A DNA stretch of 24,231 nucleotides from UBA5972 sp964600965. Its GTDB lineage: Bacteria; Pseudomonadota; Alphaproteobacteria; Rhodobacterales; Rhodobacteraceae. The notes beneath the pieces are model-generated. The model had not been told where the DNA came from and ran no database searches. It saw only the letters and a list, made by a program, of their open reading frames with translations. Position 1 is the stretch's first letter. Every line of letters begins with the position of its first letter. The translations under genes and the position numbers were made by a program. Positions 21,712 to 24,231 of this stretch are shown piece after piece. The stretch is from the NCBI GenBank assembly GCA_964600965.1, contig CAZRLO010000037.1:1-24231 (forward strand), given 5' to 3'.

Positions 21712-23748
21712 TCAGTTTTCCGGAATCTCCGCATCGGTTTCGGCGGGATCATCCAGAATTTGCATCACTTCCGCCATCACCAGCCGGGTGCCGGCCATGC
21801 CCAGATGATCATCGTCGCGGTAATATTGGATGCCATCCGATGCGACGACGCAGCGGCCCTTGATCAAGGTGTCACACAGCATCTCCCCGGGCCGGACGCG
21901 GAACAGGCGGTCGTGGTCCGGGATCGCATCAAGTGCCGCATTTGCCCGCCGGTTGCGCGCCTGAAAAACCGGGTAGCTGGTCGTCAATTCGAGATCGGCA
22001 AAGTTGGCACCGTCAAACTGGACCTTTCTGAAGGCGTATCGCAGCGGATCCCAACCGACCTCGGGAACCGGATAGATCAGGATCACGCGCTTTCCCAATT
22101 CCAGATATTGCGAGACGCCGGCCCGGATATAGGCGGCAACCATTTGCTTGCGCTCGACCGCGTTGAAATCCGAGGCTTCGCGGCCAACCGGATACAATAT
22201 CGTATAGGGCCCGGGCTCCACGCCGCCCTCGTGATTGTCAAAGGTGTGTTGCTCTATCGCGGTGGTCCAGCGTGCCGAAAGAATCAGCGTTTCGATTTTG
22301 TCATGGGTTTTCACGTATTCCAGAACTGCGTCGTTGAATTCCCGGCATTTCCCGAATTTTCCCACGCGCAGCAGGTTCACGATCGGGATACAGCTCGTCT
22401 GGCTCAGGTCGACCGCGCCGATCGCGTGTTCGTCCAGAATGCCGATCGACAGCGCGGCCAGCGCGCCCGCGTGGGAATCCCCCAGGAATGCCACGGTTGG
22501 TTCGCGTTGCGCGCCGAAAATGCATTCGCCGTCTTTCGGTATCCGGTTCTTGCACCCCCCCGACGCCTTTGGCCGGGGATGCTGGGAAGTGCGGGCCTCG
22601 GCAAAGGAAAAGCCCAACCGCTGCGGAAACCCCCGATACGAAAGTACGGTCATCGACAGGGCGAAAACCATCGTCGCCACCACCGCCGAGGACAGGAAAA
22701 TCTGGCGTCGGCTGGTCGTGCTCCGATCCCGAAACGGTCGTTCCACAAACCGCCAGCTTAGCCATCCCAGCACCAGCGCCAGCGCTGCCAGTGCCAGATA
22801 GGCAATCGTTCCCGGCTCGTTCATGCTGCGGATGCGGGCGAAGGCAAACAACGGCTGGTGCCACAGATAGGTGCTGTAGGAAATCAACCCGACCGCGACA
22901 AAGCCGCGCGACGCAAGCATCCGGCCGGTCCACGTTTCGCGGTTCGCCAGCAAAATGATCAGCGCGGTTCCCACCGTCGGAAGCAGCGCGGCAACCCCGG
23001 GAAACGGGGTAAGCGCATCAAATCGCAGCACGGCAAAAACCACCATCGCCAAGCCGGCCAGACTGCCAAGGTCGTTGATGAAGCCACCCTTCGGGGCCGC
23101 GCGCCTGAATAAATAGCACGCCAGAACCGCACCGATCAGCAATTCCCAGGCGCGGGTATGGGCCAGAAAGAAATTGGCCGAAACGACGATTTCATTGCCG
23201 CTCCGCGACGTCCATTCGCTCAACCCCAGACTAAGGAAGAGCAGCACCAGAAACACCGCGACCATCACACGCATGCCGAACCGCCAGAGCACCAGCATCA
23301 AGAGCGGAAACACCACATAAAACTGTTCCTCGACCGCCAGGCTCCAGGTGTGGATGAACGGTTTCAGCTCGATCGCACCGTCAAAATAGCCGCTGTTGGC
23401 CCAGAACAGGAAGTTAGACGAAAAGATCGTGATCGCACCAATGCTGGCCGCGAACTCGTTCAGTTCCTTGGGGGCCATCCAGAACCAGCCGAACGGGATC
23501 GACACCAGGATCACCAGGAAAAGCGCCGGCAGGATGCGCCGCGCCCGGCGTTCGTAAAATCCGGTGATGGTGAAGGTACCGCCTGAGATCTCGGACAGGA
23601 TGATCGTGGCGATCAGATAACCCGAGATCACAAAGAACACGTCGACCCCGACAAAGCCACCCGCAAACGGCGCGAACCCTGCGTGAAACAGGATCACCGC
23701 GATGACGGCCACGGCCCTGAGGCCGTCGATTTCGGGGCGATATTGCAA
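21712..23748 (-). CDS. OafA/YrhL-type O-acyltransferase with C-terminal SGNH domain
   Basis: The 678-residue protein has an N-terminal acyltransferase-3 domain of about ten membrane helices, starting RPEIDGLRAVAV and including LFHAGF (His22), FFVISGYLI, ERRARRILPA and WSLAVEEQFY. Following a helix near residue 350-370 is an extracytoplasmic SGNH domain with block I GDSHAG (near 431) and block V DDDHLGMAG. Such proteins acetylate or otherwise acylate O-antigen, exopolysaccharide or peptidoglycan. The start is TTG at 23748, supported by AGGGA about 7 bases upstream and by the family N-terminus; no ATG fits. No other polysaccharide gene is visible in the window, so the acceptor is unknown. Confidence 0.92.
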   Translation of the reverse strand: MQYRPEIDGLRAVAVIAVILFHAGFAPFAGGFVGVDVFFVISGYLIATIILSEISGGTFTITGFYERRARRILPALFLVILVSIPFGWFWMAPKELNEFAASIGAITIFSSNFLFWANSGYFDGAIELKPFIHTWSLAVEEQFYVVFPLLMLVLWRFGMRVMVAVFLVLLFLSLGLSEWTSRSGNEIVVSANFFLAHTRAWELLIGAVLACYLFRRAAPKGGFINDLGSLAGLAMVVFAVLRFDALTPFPGVAALLPTVGTALIILLANRETWTGRMLASRGFVAVGLISYSTYLWHQPLFAFARIRSMNEPGTIAYLALAALALVLGWLSWRFVERPFRDRSTTSRRQIFLSSAVVATMVFALSMTVLSYRGFPQRLGFSFAEARTSQHPRPKASGGCKNRIPKDGECIFGAQREPTVAFLGDSHAGALAALSIGILDEHAIGAVDLSQTSCIPIVNLLRVGKFGKCREFNDAVLEYVKTHDKIETLILSARWTTAIEQHTFDNHEGGVEPGPYTILYPVGREASDFNAVERKQMVAAYIRAGVSQYLELGKRVILIYPVPEVGWDPLRYAFRKVQFDGANFADLELTTSYPVFQARNRRANAALDAIPDHDRLFRVRPGEMLCDTLIKGRCVVASDGIQYYRDDDHLGMAGTRLVMAEVMQILDDPAETDAEIPEN

Positions 23749-24190
23749 GAGTGATCCCTGTCAGGCGCAATCGGGTAACGGTTTTTCAACCTGTTATTGG
23801 CTAAGGCGCGGAAGATCAATGAATGTGAAGTTCAGGGGCCGGTTTGCGCGGCGGTTGTTGCTTGTGTGTGGGGCGGCCAAAGTGAGGTATCCCCCCGGCC
23901 AATGCCGCCAAGCAGCCCCGGACAGGCTTCGGGACTGCGGCGGCGAAAGACGCAAGGCGCGAGTTATGCGCAACACAAGGGCAGCGCCCGAACGCGCGGA
24001 GCGCCGGAACGGTCGGGCGCTGCCCGGGCCGCGAGCGTCCCGGTCGGGAAACATCTTAGTGTCCATGCACAGCGTCCTTTGCATTTGAACCACGCCTGAA
24101 CACGAGGAAAGATCCAACAAATGTGGACACCCAGAATAAACTTGAAATTAATGTCATCCAAACTGAACTATATGGGTCCGAGAATTGGCC
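23749..24190. other. Right-hand non-coding stretch
   Basis: Up to about 24060 the stretch is GC-rich with several overlapping open frames on both strands, none with protein-like composition or a ribosome site; it could include a decayed gene. A small GGTT-GAAA-AACC hairpin (minus strand, near 23780-23791) lies just upstream of the acyltransferase, and a large inverted repeat is at 23979-24025. From about 24060 the sequence becomes AT-rich. No RNA gene was recognised. Confidence 0.4.
23979..24025. repeat. 13-base perfect inverted repeat with 21-base loop
   Basis: GGGCAGCGCCCGA (23979-23991) is exactly complementary to TCGGGCGCTGCCC (24013-24025). The loop is GC-rich and could itself pair partly (GCGCGGAGCGCCGG). 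There is no T tract. It resembles the intergenic palindromic repeat units scattered in GC-rich alphaproteobacterial genomes, but no second copy is present in the window. Confidence 0.65.
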
Positions 24191-24194
24191 ATGA
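24123..24194 (+). CDS. Possible tiny ORF in AT-rich DNA
   Basis: Starting at GTG 24123, a 23-codon frame reads V/M-DTQNKLEINVIQTELYG and on to a TGA that overlaps the next ATG (ATGA at 24191-24194). A GAGGAAA lies at 24104-24110, somewhat far upstream. The competing frame from ATG 24121 (28 codons) is also open. The residue mix is protein-like but the length is too short to be sure, and codon use differs from the rest of the window. Confidence 0.25.
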   Translation: MDTQNKLEINVIQTELYGSENWP

Positions 24195-24231
24195 AGTATC
24201 AGTGTAGCAGTACTGACTCCAATAAGAACTA
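24191..24231 (+). CDS. Possible 5' end of a gene running off the window
   Basis: The ATG at 24191 overlaps the stop of the preceding small frame and opens 13 codons (MKYQCSSTDSNKN) to the window edge. The stop-start overlap is the only support. The region is AT-rich and unlike the other genes here. Too short to assign a family. Confidence 0.2.
   Translation, partial: MKYQCSSTDSNKN

Noticed and set aside
23794..24161. Several 65-108-codon frames near the right end
   Set aside because: They overlap in competing frames, start at poor codons without ribosome sites, and cross the large inverted repeat; none looks like a protein.

Overview
The window looks like a chromosomal segment of an alphaproteobacterium, most likely of the Rhodobacteraceae (Roseobacter/Paracoccus-like). 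The evidence is high G+C coding DNA, many ATGA/GTGA stop-start overlaps, a Zur protein and a histidine-tailed ZnuC of the type seen in that group, a PaaZ fusion enzyme, and small membrane proteins (DUF1523 and DUF6638 types) that I know mainly from Rhodobacterales. No tRNA, rRNA, CRISPR array or insertion sequence was recognised. All family calls come from reading the sequence, without a database search.

Left part (1-3240, + strand): the 3' end of paaZ (phenylacetate catabolism); then an ArsR-type repressor / SRPBCC / YCII-domain operon behind a good sigma70 promoter containing an inverted repeat, closed by a rho-independent terminator; then a class I SAM methyltransferase. At 3250-6271 lies a complete zinc uptake locus: znuA on the minus strand, and zur-znuC-znuB on the plus strand, diverging from one palindromic Zur box.

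Centre (6292-15482, minus strand): eight genes in one direction, several overlapping by 4-17 bases. In transcription order they encode a class II aldolase/adducin-fold protein, two tandem 329-residue sterol-desaturase/fatty-acid-hydroxylase-superfamily membrane proteins, an FrhB-type iron-sulfur flavoprotein, a ureohydrolase (agmatinase family), an acyl-CoA dehydrogenase, an ADP-forming acyl-CoA synthetase and a CaiD-like enoyl-CoA hydratase. The last three form a logical acid-activation / alpha-beta-desaturation / hydration series. How the oxygenase-like, Fe-S, aldolase-fold and C-N hydrolase members join them matches no pathway I can name. This is the best candidate for an undescribed system in the window.

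Right part: panB-panC on the plus strand (pantoate and pantothenate synthesis), converging on a minus-strand group made of a DUF6638-type protein, an 88-residue two-helix membrane protein, a DUF1523-type protein and an M20 peptidase (ArgE/DapE family). A 450-base gap with small hairpins follows, then a large OafA-type O-acyltransferase with a C-terminal SGNH domain. The last 480 bases hold no convincing gene until the extreme end, where base composition drops sharply to AT-rich and two tiny overlapping reading frames appear, possibly the edge of an acquired region.

Two features cut across the layout. A 26-base element with 24/26 identity sits just after the stop codons of both panC and the acyl-CoA synthetase gene, in the same orientation relative to each gene. 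Non-ATG starts (GTG for panC, TTG for the acyltransferase and probably for the M20 peptidase) also matter for correct gene boundaries.
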